NCBI GenBank assembly: GCA_035515075.1
Contig: DATJBZ010000016.1
Location: forward strand, 1-45,580
DNA length: 45,580 nt
DNA from: Moheibacter sp035515075
GTDB lineage: Bacteria; Bacteroidota; Bacteroidia; Flavobacteriales; Weeksellaceae
Reading direction: 5' to 3'
The position numbers and the translations under genes were made by a program. The notes beneath the pieces were generated by a model. The model was not told the origin of the DNA. It made no database searches and saw nothing but the letters and a program-made list of their open reading frames with translations. This document shows, piece after piece, positions 7,848-16,098 of the stretch (positions are counted from its first letter, which is position 1; each line of letters begins with the position of its first letter).

Positions 7848-9266
7848 ATGAAAAAAATATTTGCAGGACTCATCATTTGTGCAAGTGGAGCCTTATCTGC
7901 CCAAGTCGTACAAAATTTGAATTCAATCGGTGCCTATAGCAACGACCTTAACGCTGGAAGCGCAAGGTACATCGGAATGGGTGGCTCCATGGGTGCTTTG
8001 GGTGGAGACCTTTCATCCACGGAACAAAACCCCGCTGGATTGGCTGTCGCCATCACCTCAGATGTCAATGTCACCATGGGCATCAGTTCTTTCAAAAACG
8101 AATCAAAATTTGGCCAAACTCACAACAGCAAGGACAACGCCTTCAATTTTCAAAATTTTGCAGGAACCTTCGTTTTTCACAATGATGCAGGACCATGGAA
8201 TCGTTTTTCAATTGGGCTAAAATATTCAGAAGAAAGCTTGGACAATTGGATCAATTTAGGAAGAAATGACAAAATTACCGGTACCTTTCTGACCAATGAG
8301 AATCCAGACGAATACACCACTTATATCATGGATGGCTACCAAGATTTGGTCGAAGGTTACAAAAGCAAAACCACTTTGGATTTTGGCGCCAGCTACAAAG
8401 ATCAATTGTATTTGGGATTGGGCTTTAACTTTCATGATGTGCGTTACAACAACTATGTCGTTTTTGATGAAGACACCAACGGCAGTGTTTTCCGCTATGA
8501 TTTGAACGGCACACCTTACGCAACAAGAGCCACTGGCATTTCATTGAGCGCAGGGGTCATTGGAAAAATCCAAGACAATTTCCGTTTGGGATTGGCTTAC
8601 CACAGTCCAACTTGGTACAGCAATATCGAAGAAAACTATTATGCTGATTTGCAGTTGGGCGAAAATAACTTCAAATACGATTATTACTACAGCGAGTACG
8701 ACCGAAATTCCAACAATCGCTTGGTGGCAAGTGCCGCTTGGGTATTTGGAAAGTCTTTGGCCTTGAACGCGGATTATACTTACCACATGAATGGTTCAAC
8801 CCAATTCAAACCCAAACGCTCCTTCAATGAAACCAATCAATTCATCGATGACCAAATCAAAAACAGCAGCGAAATCCGATTGGGTGGAGAGTACAGAATT
8901 GACAAATTCAGATTGCGTGCGGGATACAATTATGTTGAAACACCTTTTGAAGAAGCGAATTTGGTGTCTGATTTGGGCTATGGCGTTGTCAACAACAACC
9001 ATTTCTCCAACATCATTCAAGGAGACGTCAATCGTTTCAGCTTCGGAGCAGGCTATGACTTTGGCGGTTTCTACCTCGATGCAGCTTACCAATTCCAAAA
9101 CCAAAAATACAATTATGTGTTTGGCAATGCGGACTACATCGACTATGACAGTGGAGAGAATACCGTTTATTACGCCACTTTACCGATGAATGCCGACCAC
9201 AATTATGTGGCTGAGATTAAAAACAAAAAAGGATTGTTTTTATTGACCATGGGATGGCAGTTTTAA
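7848..9266 (+). CDS. OmpP1/FadL-like outer membrane transport protein
   Basis: 472 residues with a Sec signal peptide (MKKIFAGLIICASGALSAQ). The mature N-terminus carries the family signature for Bacteroidota OmpP1/FadL-type proteins: ARYIGMGGSMGALGGDLSS followed by QNPAG. The rest is alternating amphipathic beta-strands rich in Tyr, Phe and Asn, ending in the strand GLFLLTMGWQF with a C-terminal Phe typical of outer-membrane barrels. The FadL family imports hydrophobic compounds by passive transport; homologues are often misnamed hemin receptors. Its cargo here is unknown. It follows the lipoprotein gene across a terminator and converges on guaB. Confidence 0.88.
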   Translation: MKKIFAGLIICASGALSAQVVQNLNSIGAYSNDLNAGSARYIGMGGSMGALGGDLSSTEQNPAGLAVAITSDVNVTMGISSFKNESKFGQTHNSKDNAFNFQNFAGTFVFHNDAGPWNRFSIGLKYSEESLDNWINLGRNDKITGTFLTNENPDEYTTYIMDGYQDLVEGYKSKTTLDFGASYKDQLYLGLGFNFHDVRYNNYVVFDEDTNGSVFRYDLNGTPYATRATGISLSAGVIGKIQDNFRLGLAYHSPTWYSNIEENYYADLQLGENNFKYDYYYSEYDRNSNNRLVASAAWVFGKSLALNADYTYHMNGSTQFKPKRSFNETNQFIDDQIKNSSEIRLGGEYRIDKFRLRAGYNYVETPFEEANLVSDLGYGVVNNNHFSNIIQGDVNRFSFGAGYDFGGFYLDAAYQFQNQKYNYVFGNADYIDYDSGENTVYYATLPMNADHNYVAEIKNKKGLFLLTMGWQF

Positions 9267-9286
9267 TTGCATCCGTATTTTAAAAG

Positions 9287-9322
9287 AAAAAGGACGACTG
9301 TTTTCAAACAATCGTCCTTTTT
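9287..9322. terminator. Bidirectional terminator between OmpP1-like gene and guaB
   Basis: 17-nt arms AAAAAGGACGACTGTTT (9287-9303) and AAACAATCGTCCTTTTT (9306-9322) pair except for one C/A mismatch. A-rich and T-rich ends allow termination in both directions. Confidence 0.8.
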
Positions 9323-9341
9323 TTATGTTCTTTTATGGGAA

Positions 9342-10802
9342 TTAATTCGAATAATTTGGTGCTTCTTTTGTAATCACCACGTCATGCGGATGGCTTTCAT
9401 TCAAACCTGCATTGGTAATTTTAACAAATTTACCATCTTTAATCAAGGACTCAATCGTTGGCGTGCCGCAATAGCCCATTCCCGCTCTCAAACCTCCACA
9501 AAGCTGATAAACCACTTCTGACAAAAGCCCTTTGTAAGGCACTCTTCCTTCGATTCCTTCTGGCACCAATTTGTTGGCATCCGATTGGAAATAACGGTCC
9601 TTGCTTCCTCTTCTCATCGCAGACAAAGACCCCATGCCTTGGTACGCTTTGAACTTTCTGCCTTGATAAATTACTTCTTCACCTGGCGCTTCTTCAGTTC
9701 CTGCAAATAAACTTCCGATCATCACGCAGTTTGCTCCTGAAGCAATTGCTTTGACAATGTCTCCAGACAATTTGATCCCACCATCCGCAATCACCGAAAC
9801 ATTTTGGGTATGCGCATATTCATACACATCATAAATCGCTGACAATTGTGGTACACCCACACCAGCAACGACACGCGTGGTACAAATCGAACCTGGACCA
9901 ACGCCTACTTTCAGTACATTGGCGCCTGCATCGATCAAATCTTTGGCCGCTGCCGCAGTGACAATATTTCCACCAACAATGTCCAAATTTGGGAAGGCAT
10001 GTCGCACTTCTTTGACTTTGTCAATCACGCCTTTGGAATGACCGTGTGCAGAATCCAACGCGATAATGTCTACGCCTTTGTTGACCAAAGCTTGAATTCT
10101 TTCTAAACTTTCTGCACCTACTCCAATTCCTGCTCCTACTCTCAACCTTCCTCTATCGTCTTTGCACGCATTCGGAAATTCAGTCAAATTGTCAATGTCT
10201 TTGATCGTGATCAAACCAATCAATTTGTTTTCTTTGTCGACTATGGGCAATTTCTCTACACGGTTTTTTAACAAAATGTCTTTTGCCTTGTTCAAATCCG
10301 TATCTATATCTGAAGTAATGATGTTTTCCTTGGTCATCACATCCTCTACAATCTGATCCATATTGCTTTGATAACGGATGTCACGGTTGGTAATGATTCC
10401 GACCAAAGTTCGGTCTTCTTCAATCACTGGCAATCCAGAAATCCTGTATTTTTGCATCAATGCTGCTGCATCGCTCAATTTATGGTGTCTTGACAAAGTG
10501 ATAGGATCTGAAATCATGCCGTTTTCCGAACGTTTCACCGCATCTACTTCGGCAGCTTGCTCTTCAATGGACATGTTTTTGTGAATGAAAGAAAGTCCAC
10601 CTTCTCTGGCAAGAGCAATGGCCAATTTGGACTCAGAAACTGTATCCATGGCAGCAGAAACCAAAGGAATGTGCAACTGAATTTTATCTGTCAAACGGGT
10701 TTTTAAAGAAACTTGGTTGGGCAAAATCTCTGAATAAGAGGGCACCAAAAGGACGTCATCAAAGGTGATTGCGTCTTGAATAATTTTGTTGAATAAAGGC
10801 AT
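9342..10802 (-). CDS. guaB: IMP dehydrogenase
   Basis: 486 residues from the ATG at 10802; the frame is open 13 codons further, but MPLFNKIIQDAITFDDVLLV is the normal family start. Oxidises IMP to XMP with NAD+, the committed step of GMP synthesis. Visible: the N-terminal barrel start FDDVLLVPSYSEI; two CBS domains at about residues 95-205 (including GIITNRD and GLITIKDI), which sense nucleotides; the catalytic loop GPGSICTTR with Cys307; and the flap region with GMGSLSAM. Length is normal. A -7 promoter box lies 14 nt before the ATG. Confidence 0.96.
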   Translation of the reverse strand: MPLFNKIIQDAITFDDVLLVPSYSEILPNQVSLKTRLTDKIQLHIPLVSAAMDTVSESKLAIALAREGGLSFIHKNMSIEEQAAEVDAVKRSENGMISDPITLSRHHKLSDAAALMQKYRISGLPVIEEDRTLVGIITNRDIRYQSNMDQIVEDVMTKENIITSDIDTDLNKAKDILLKNRVEKLPIVDKENKLIGLITIKDIDNLTEFPNACKDDRGRLRVGAGIGVGAESLERIQALVNKGVDIIALDSAHGHSKGVIDKVKEVRHAFPNLDIVGGNIVTAAAAKDLIDAGANVLKVGVGPGSICTTRVVAGVGVPQLSAIYDVYEYAHTQNVSVIADGGIKLSGDIVKAIASGANCVMIGSLFAGTEEAPGEEVIYQGRKFKAYQGMGSLSAMRRGSKDRYFQSDANKLVPEGIEGRVPYKGLLSEVVYQLCGGLRAGMGYCGTPTIESLIKDGKFVKITNAGLNESHPHDVVITKEAPNYSN

Positions 10803-10816
10803 TGCTTTTTGCCATG

Positions 10817-10824
10817 CAAATTTA
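10817..10824 (-). promoter_or_regulatory. -7 box upstream of guaB
   Basis: On the minus strand TAAATTTG (10824-10817) matches TAnnTTTG exactly, 14 nt before the guaB ATG. No good -33 TTG is seen at the usual distance. Its position also argues against the longer start at 10841. Confidence 0.4.
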
Positions 10825-10920
10825 AACAAAAAAATGGGCAATTGCTACTTTCCTTGAAATTAGTTTCATTTTTCTTGGATGGGATGGGATAAATTTCTTG
10901 TTTTTTGAAAGAGTTAAGGG

Positions 10921-10948
10921 TTGCATACGATAAATGTTCTTATTTTCG
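10921..10948 (+). promoter_or_regulatory. Promoter of the DUF2723 gene
   Basis: TTG at 10921-10923, 17 nt, then TATTTTCG at 10941-10948 (one mismatch to TAnnTTTG). The ATG follows 18 nt after the -7 box. Confidence 0.45.
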
Positions 10949-10966
10949 CATGATAAAATTTAAACA

Positions 10967-13900
10967 ATGAATCAATCTTTCAAAAAGTGGAATCAAATCA
11001 TTGGTTTCTTGTTATTCATCCTTGCATCTTTGGTTTATTTGCTGACCATGGAAAGAGAATTGAGCTTCTGGGACTGTGGAGAATACATCGTATCCTCTGC
11101 CAAATTAGGAGTAACACACGCACCTGGTGCAGCCACTTTCCAATTGATTGGTGCAGTTTGGTCTGGATTGGCCTTTGGTGACGGCAGCAAATATGCGATT
11201 TTGATCAATGCCATGTCCGCCGTTTGCAGTGGCGCCACCATACTGTTTTTATTTTGGACGATTACTCATTTTGCCAGAAGAATGTTTGTGGTGACCAAAC
11301 CCAAAGAAATCATTGCAGATAGCTTAAACGCATCTCTTTCAACTGCACAAACGTACATCGTTTTGGGCAGTGGAATCGTTGGAGCGACTGCTTTCATGTT
11401 CAGCGACACCTTCTGGTTTTCAGCTGTCGAAGGAGAAGTCTATGCCATGGCATCGATGTTTACGGCGCTCTTGATTTGGTTGGGCTGTAAATGGGAAGAA
11501 GAAAAGGACAAGACACGCGCTGACAAATGGTTTTTATTGATTTCCTTGATAATCGGTTTGTCCACTGGCGTTCACTTGATGGTTATTTTAGCGATTCCAT
11601 TGGTGTGCTATTTATATTATATTAAAAACTACCAATTCACCCTCAAAAGCTTTTTGATTGCCAATGTGTTGACTGCTGTCTTTTTAGGTTTTGTGTTCAA
11701 ATTTTTGTTTGAATTCGTGATGACATTTTTCGGAAAAACAGAAGTTTTTGTGGTCAACAACTTCAATTTACCTTTCAATTCTGGAACTTTTGTAGCCGCA
11801 GTCATTTTGGCATTGGTATTCTATTTTGCTTTAAAATTTTCAACCAAATACAATTGGCGCATAGCCAACACCTTGATATTATCGACTTTGTTCATGATCA
11901 TCGGTTTCTCCGCTTGGTTGATGATTCCCATTCGTGCCAACGCCAATCCACACATGAACTTGAACGATCCAGACACCGCTTTGGGCATGTTGGATTATTT
12001 CAACCGGGTGCAATACGGGGACTGGCCAACGACTTATGGACAGACGTACACTGCCTACATCGCTGAAGATGGCATCGCTTATAATGCCGACGGAAGTAGC
12101 CAAACCAAAATTACAGGAGCCAATTACGTCAAAAACAGAACCTTGAACAAATACGTCAAAGTTTCGGATAGAAAAGCACAAGTTTTTGGTAAAAACCATA
12201 TCAAGTTTTTGCCAAAAATGTTCTCGAGCGATCCTGCTGTGATGGAAAATTATGCAGCCATGTATGGTTTCCCTGAATTTTCGATCAATCCTGCTTTCTT
12301 TTCAGACTACAGTGACCATGCAGAAATTCGCGCACAAAAAAGACAAATTGCCGAAAAGCAATTCAGCCTATTGATACAGAAAAAAAATGATGGCAGTTTG
12401 AGAATTGCTGATTTAGAAAAAAACGCAGAACTCCTTACCATCGAGCCTCCCACTTTTGGTCAACAACTCAATTACTTGGTTGATTTCCAATTGGGCTATA
12501 TGGGCTTCCGCTATTTTATGTGGAATTTCTCTGGCCGTCAAAATGACTGGGAAGGAAGCAAACAGGTGACCCGTGGAAATTGGATTTCTGGCATTCCATT
12601 CATTGACAATGCCCGTTTGGGGGATCAATCGAAATTGCCTGCGAAATTCAAAGACAACAAAGCCAGAAACACTTATTTCATGTTGCCCTTGCTCTTGGGA
12701 TTGATTGGATTCATCGTGCAATTGAACCGAAATGTGGTGCATTGGTGGGCGATTTTGTCGGTATTTTTATTGACCAGCGTCGGCATTTTATTCTATACCA
12801 GTGTCAAACCTTTTGAACCCAGAGAACGAGATTATGCCTTGGTGACTTCATTTTATGCTTTCGCCATTTGGATTGGTTTGGGCGTTCAAGGAATTTATTT
12901 GTTGATCAAACAATTCAAAAAGAAAGCTCTGTCTCCAAAAATTGCTTTGGCGATCTCAGCTTTGTGTTTGAGCGTACCGATTTTGATGGGCTTCCAAAAC
13001 TGGGATGACCATGATCGCTCCAAAAGAGAAGGCGCCTATGCTTTGGCTTACAACTATTTAAAAAACTTAGACCAGAACGCCATTTTGTTCGTTTATGGCG
13101 ACAACGATACTTATCCTTTGTGGGGATTGCAGGAAACGGAAAACTTCAGAGATGATTTGAAATTGGTGAATTATACGCTTTTGGGCGCACCTTGGAACAT
13201 TGAACAAAATTTAAGAAAAACTTACAATGCCGCGCCATTGCCTTCGGATTTGAAACCAGAAGATTATCAATTGAATACCAATGACCAGATTTTTGTCGTG
13301 GCGGGGAATATCCGTTCGAACTTTGAGGAATTAAAAAGCATCATTCGTCCTGACGCCGAGTTGACTTTGGCTGAAATCATGCAATTGCCTTCGGAGGAAA
13401 TCAGCCAATATTTGATTGATCCAAACTATGACCCAGCAGGCATCAAAGAGTTTTACCAAAAAATTCAACCTTTTGAGCAATTCGTCATCAAAGACAGTAT
13501 GACGGCGAAAGAAGCTTTTGACTTTTTGATGGACAATAAAAATCCATCGAAAATAGCATTGTCCAAGCATTTTGGTTATCCAATTGGTGCAGTCAATTAT
13601 TTGCCTGTGGACAAAATCATCGTGCCTGTCAACAAGGAAAACGCCATCAAATATGGTATCGTTGACGCAAAAGACAAGGAGTTGATCGAGGATTACATCA
13701 CTATCAACATCACTTCGAGACAATTGTACAAATCAGAATTTTTGATGATTTCGCTTTTTGCTGCTTACAATTGGGACCGTTCGATTTATTTCAGTGGTGG
13801 AGGAATTTCCGATCCAGCCAATATTTTCTGGTTGGGCGATTATTTAGAAAACAATGGATTTACTTATAAATTCATTCCGATCAAAACGCCCTTTGGCAAA

Positions 13901-14599
13901 AACGGAAAATTGGGTCGCAGCAATACCGATAAAATGTATGCGAATTTCAATGACATGATTTGGGCAAATTACAATTTGGACCGCGCTTCATTCTCCAATA
14001 CCGACCGAAATTACACCAATACTTACCGAAATATCGGCAGCCGATTGGCGCAAGATCTCATCGAAAGAGGCGACCGCGAGAAAGCCAAAGAAGTGCTGGA
14101 CAAAGTGATGGAAATGATTCCTGACCAACCGAGATATGACTACGGATTGGGCTTGGATCGAATTTCACAATTGTACAACCAAATCGGCGAAAAAGAAACC
14201 GCTGCTCAATTATTGAAAACCACCAAAGATCGTTTGGTTGAGAAAATCAACTTCTATGAAAGTTTGCCACAGCATTTGAGGTATACCGTTGGCTCTGAAT
14301 TGTCTGAAGCCAGAAGTGATTATGCATTGATGGTCTATGGACAAGTTGCTGCTTTGTTGGAAAAATCGGATACAGCCGCTGCTTTGAAATTATTTGATGC
14401 AGAATTTCAACCGATCAGAGAAAAGTTAATTCAATCCTACCAACAAATGAAACAAAACAATCCTGAAGTTTCTCAAAGAAACATCGATGGGCAGATCAGT
14501 TTCATCAGTGAACTTTTGGGCATTGCGGACATGATTGATACGGTTTATGCCGAAAAACAAACAGACGAAATTTATACTATTTTAACCCAAGACAAATAA
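10967..14599 (+). CDS. DUF2723 (TMEM260/GT117-like) membrane protein
   Basis: 1210 residues. The N-terminal half is a multi-spanning membrane region with the DUF2723 signature: a first helix at about 11-27, then ELSFWDCGEYIVSSAKLG and THAPGAATFQL (residues 31-60), in which Asp36 and Glu39 resemble the acidic residues of GT-C glycosyltransferases. About 8-12 helices reach residue ~680, followed by a large soluble domain; helical, TPR-like sequence is seen from about residue 1030 on (DLIERGDREKAKEVLDKVMEMIPDQPRYDYG). The family is related to human TMEM260 and may transfer sugars to exported proteins from a lipid donor. The donor and acceptor are not predictable here. The downstream barrel protein gene is 14 nt away and probably co-transcribed. 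Confidence 0.88.
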   Translation: MNQSFKKWNQIIGFLLFILASLVYLLTMERELSFWDCGEYIVSSAKLGVTHAPGAATFQLIGAVWSGLAFGDGSKYAILINAMSAVCSGATILFLFWTITHFARRMFVVTKPKEIIADSLNASLSTAQTYIVLGSGIVGATAFMFSDTFWFSAVEGEVYAMASMFTALLIWLGCKWEEEKDKTRADKWFLLISLIIGLSTGVHLMVILAIPLVCYLYYIKNYQFTLKSFLIANVLTAVFLGFVFKFLFEFVMTFFGKTEVFVVNNFNLPFNSGTFVAAVILALVFYFALKFSTKYNWRIANTLILSTLFMIIGFSAWLMIPIRANANPHMNLNDPDTALGMLDYFNRVQYGDWPTTYGQTYTAYIAEDGIAYNADGSSQTKITGANYVKNRTLNKYVKVSDRKAQVFGKNHIKFLPKMFSSDPAVMENYAAMYGFPEFSINPAFFSDYSDHAEIRAQKRQIAEKQFSLLIQKKNDGSLRIADLEKNAELLTIEPPTFGQQLNYLVDFQLGYMGFRYFMWNFSGRQNDWEGSKQVTRGNWISGIPFIDNARLGDQSKLPAKFKDNKARNTYFMLPLLLGLIGFIVQLNRNVVHWWAILSVFLLTSVGILFYTSVKPFEPRERDYALVTSFYAFAIWIGLGVQGIYLLIKQFKKKALSPKIALAISALCLSVPILMGFQNWDDHDRSKREGAYALAYNYLKNLDQNAILFVYGDNDTYPLWGLQETENFRDDLKLVNYTLLGAPWNIEQNLRKTYNAAPLPSDLKPEDYQLNTNDQIFVVAGNIRSNFEELKSIIRPDAELTLAEIMQLPSEEISQYLIDPNYDPAGIKEFYQKIQPFEQFVIKDSMTAKEAFDFLMDNKNPSKIALSKHFGYPIGAVNYLPVDKIIVPVNKENAIKYGIVDAKDKELIEDYITINITSRQLYKSEFLMISLFAAYNWDRSIYFSGGGISDPANIFWLGDYLENNGFTYKFIPIKTPFGKNGKLGRSNTDKMYANFNDMIWANYNLDRASFSNTDRNYTNTYRNIGSRLAQDLIERGDREKAKEVLDKVMEMIPDQPRYDYGLGLDRISQLYNQIGEKETAAQLLKTTKDRLVEKINFYESLPQHLRYTVGSELSEARSDYALMVYGQVAALLEKSDTAAALKLFDAEFQPIREKLIQSYQQMKQNNPEVSQRNIDGQISFISELLGIADMIDTVYAEKQTDEIYTILTQDK

Positions 14600-14613
14600 C
14601 AATTCTATTCAAA

Positions 14614-15129
14614 ATGAGAAAAACAATGCTCACAATTTGCCTGATGACGATGGCAATATTCACGGTTCAAGCGCAAGAAGGTTTAAAAGCAGAAGGACAC
14701 ATCGGTGCGATGATGGGAGATGCTTCCGATTATTTCGGACTCAACATCGGCGCGAGTGTTTCTTATCTTTATCCTGTGATGGACAACCTGCATTTGGGAG
14801 GAATGGCGGGATTGGACTTATTCACTGGAAAAGACATCCCCAATACAGGCACCAAATTGAAAGGAATGACGCTTTTACCAGTCGCCTTCAGTGCACAATA
14901 TGACTTTGATGAAAACTTTTTTGCTGGAGCAGATGTCGGTTATGGTTTGAGTTTAAGCAAAGACTACAAAGGCGGCTTTTTGTTTCAACCCAAAGGCGGA
15001 TGGCAAAATGAATTCTTCCAAGTTTTCGCTTATTTCAAAAGCATTTCCAACAGCTTGGATGTGGATCCAACGTACAGGAATTTCAACAGCGTCAACGCCA
15101 TTGGTGTAGGTGCGGCTTACAAATTCTAA
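14614..15129 (+). CDS. Small outer-membrane beta-barrel protein
   Basis: 171 residues with a signal peptide (MRKTMLTICLMTMAIFTVQA). The mature part has about eight amphipathic beta-strands with Gly/Tyr/Phe alternation and ends in IGVGAAYKF, with the terminal Phe expected for outer-membrane barrels. Length and pattern fit an OmpX/OmpW-size eight-stranded barrel. No functional residue can be named. It lies 14 nt after the DUF2723 gene with no promoter or terminator between, so the two form an operon, and it is followed by a bidirectional terminator. Confidence 0.78.
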   Translation: MRKTMLTICLMTMAIFTVQAQEGLKAEGHIGAMMGDASDYFGLNIGASVSYLYPVMDNLHLGGMAGLDLFTGKDIPNTGTKLKGMTLLPVAFSAQYDFDENFFAGADVGYGLSLSKDYKGGFLFQPKGGWQNEFFQVFAYFKSISNSLDVDPTYRNFNSVNAIGVGAAYKF

Positions 15130-15152
15130 AAAAATCTTATTGAACGAAATCA

Positions 15153-15186
15153 AAAAAAGTCGGGAGAAAATTCTTCCGACTTTTTT
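15153..15186. terminator. Bidirectional terminator between barrel gene and rlmB
   Basis: 16-nt arms AAAAAAGTCGGGAGAA (15153-15168) and TTCTTCCGACTTTTTT (15171-15186) pair with one G-T wobble. The A and T tails serve both convergent genes. Confidence 0.85.
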
Positions 15187-15212
15187 GTATGTTTTATTGG
15201 TGTTTTTTACCC

Positions 15213-15956
15213 TTAGAACTCAGCACGCTGGCGAACGGCCTCAAACATGAATACGCCACAAGCGACAGAAACATTCAAAGAAGAAGTTGTTCCAAACATC
15301 GGCAACTTGACAATTTTATCTGAAGCTTTCAATAAATCATTGGAAATCCCATCTTCTTCACTGCCCATCACAATTGCTGTTGGCAAAGTATAATCTGCAT
15401 CGTAAATATAATCCACTGCTTTTTCCGTTGCGCTGACAATTTGAATGCCTGAATTTTGCAAAAACTGTATGGTTTTTTTCAAATTTTCTTCTTTACAAAC
15501 TGGAATATTGTACAAAGCACCTGTGGATGTTTTTACCGCATCTGCATTGACCGAAGCAGATCCTTTGTGTGGAATGATGATTGCATCCACCCCCACACAT
15601 TCGGCAGTCCGAGCAATCGCGCCAAAGTTGCGCACATCACTCACTCGGTCCAAAATCAACAACAATGGATTTTTTCCTGCCTCATAAATTTGTGGCAATA
15701 AATTGTCGATTTGATGAAATTCAATGGGCGAAAGAAAAGCAAAAACACCTTGGTGGTTTTTTCGGGTCAATCGGTTCAACTTTTCAACCGGAACATATTG
15801 GGTCGGGATTTCATAATCGCGCATCAATTGACGCAATTCAGAAAAAATATCGCCTTGCAAACCTTTTTGAACAAATAATTTATCGATGGTTTTCCCAGCC
15901 TCAATCGCTTCGATAATGGGGCGCAATCCAAAAATGCCTTTTTCTTTTTCTTTCAT
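15213..15956 (-). CDS. rlmB: 23S rRNA (guanosine-2'-O-)-methyltransferase, TrmH/SpoU family
   Basis: 247 residues. RlmB methylates the 2'-O of a conserved G in the 23S rRNA peptidyl-transferase loop using S-adenosylmethionine. The N-terminal substrate-binding domain (about 1-80) starts with FGLRPIIEAIEAGKTIDKLF. The C-terminal SPOUT domain has the three family motifs: VRNFGAIARTAECVGVDAII, IVMGSEEDGIS and LPMFGTTSSLNVSVACGVF, the last forming the knot and cofactor site. Length is normal. A -7 promoter box sits only 5 nt before the ATG, suggesting a leaderless mRNA. A related TrmH paralogue with another RNA target cannot be fully excluded. Confidence 0.9.
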   Translation of the reverse strand: MKEKEKGIFGLRPIIEAIEAGKTIDKLFVQKGLQGDIFSELRQLMRDYEIPTQYVPVEKLNRLTRKNHQGVFAFLSPIEFHQIDNLLPQIYEAGKNPLLLILDRVSDVRNFGAIARTAECVGVDAIIIPHKGSASVNADAVKTSTGALYNIPVCKEENLKKTIQFLQNSGIQIVSATEKAVDYIYDADYTLPTAIVMGSEEDGISNDLLKASDKIVKLPMFGTTSSLNVSVACGVFMFEAVRQRAEF

Positions 15957-15961
15957 ACGGG

Positions 15962-15969
15962 CAAAGATA
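15962..15969 (-). promoter_or_regulatory. -7 box immediately upstream of rlmB
   Basis: On the minus strand TATCTTTG (15969-15962) matches TAnnTTTG; 5 nt separate it from the ATG at 15956. The -33 element is not clear. Confidence 0.45.
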
Positions 15970-16098
15970 ATGATTTGGGAATAATCAGTTAAAATTTAAC
16001 CCGATGAAAAAAGTGACCTTTACGTTTTTAAATCACAGTCTTAGTAATGATTATAAAAAATGCTTAGATTTACTAATTATCATAAACTAATTTAACAC

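Noticed and set aside
10967..14599. A possible link between the DUF2723 protein and the surface-polymer cluster at 28130-33016
   Set aside because: They are about 14 kb apart with unrelated genes between, and nothing in the sequence connects them; a functional link would be speculation.
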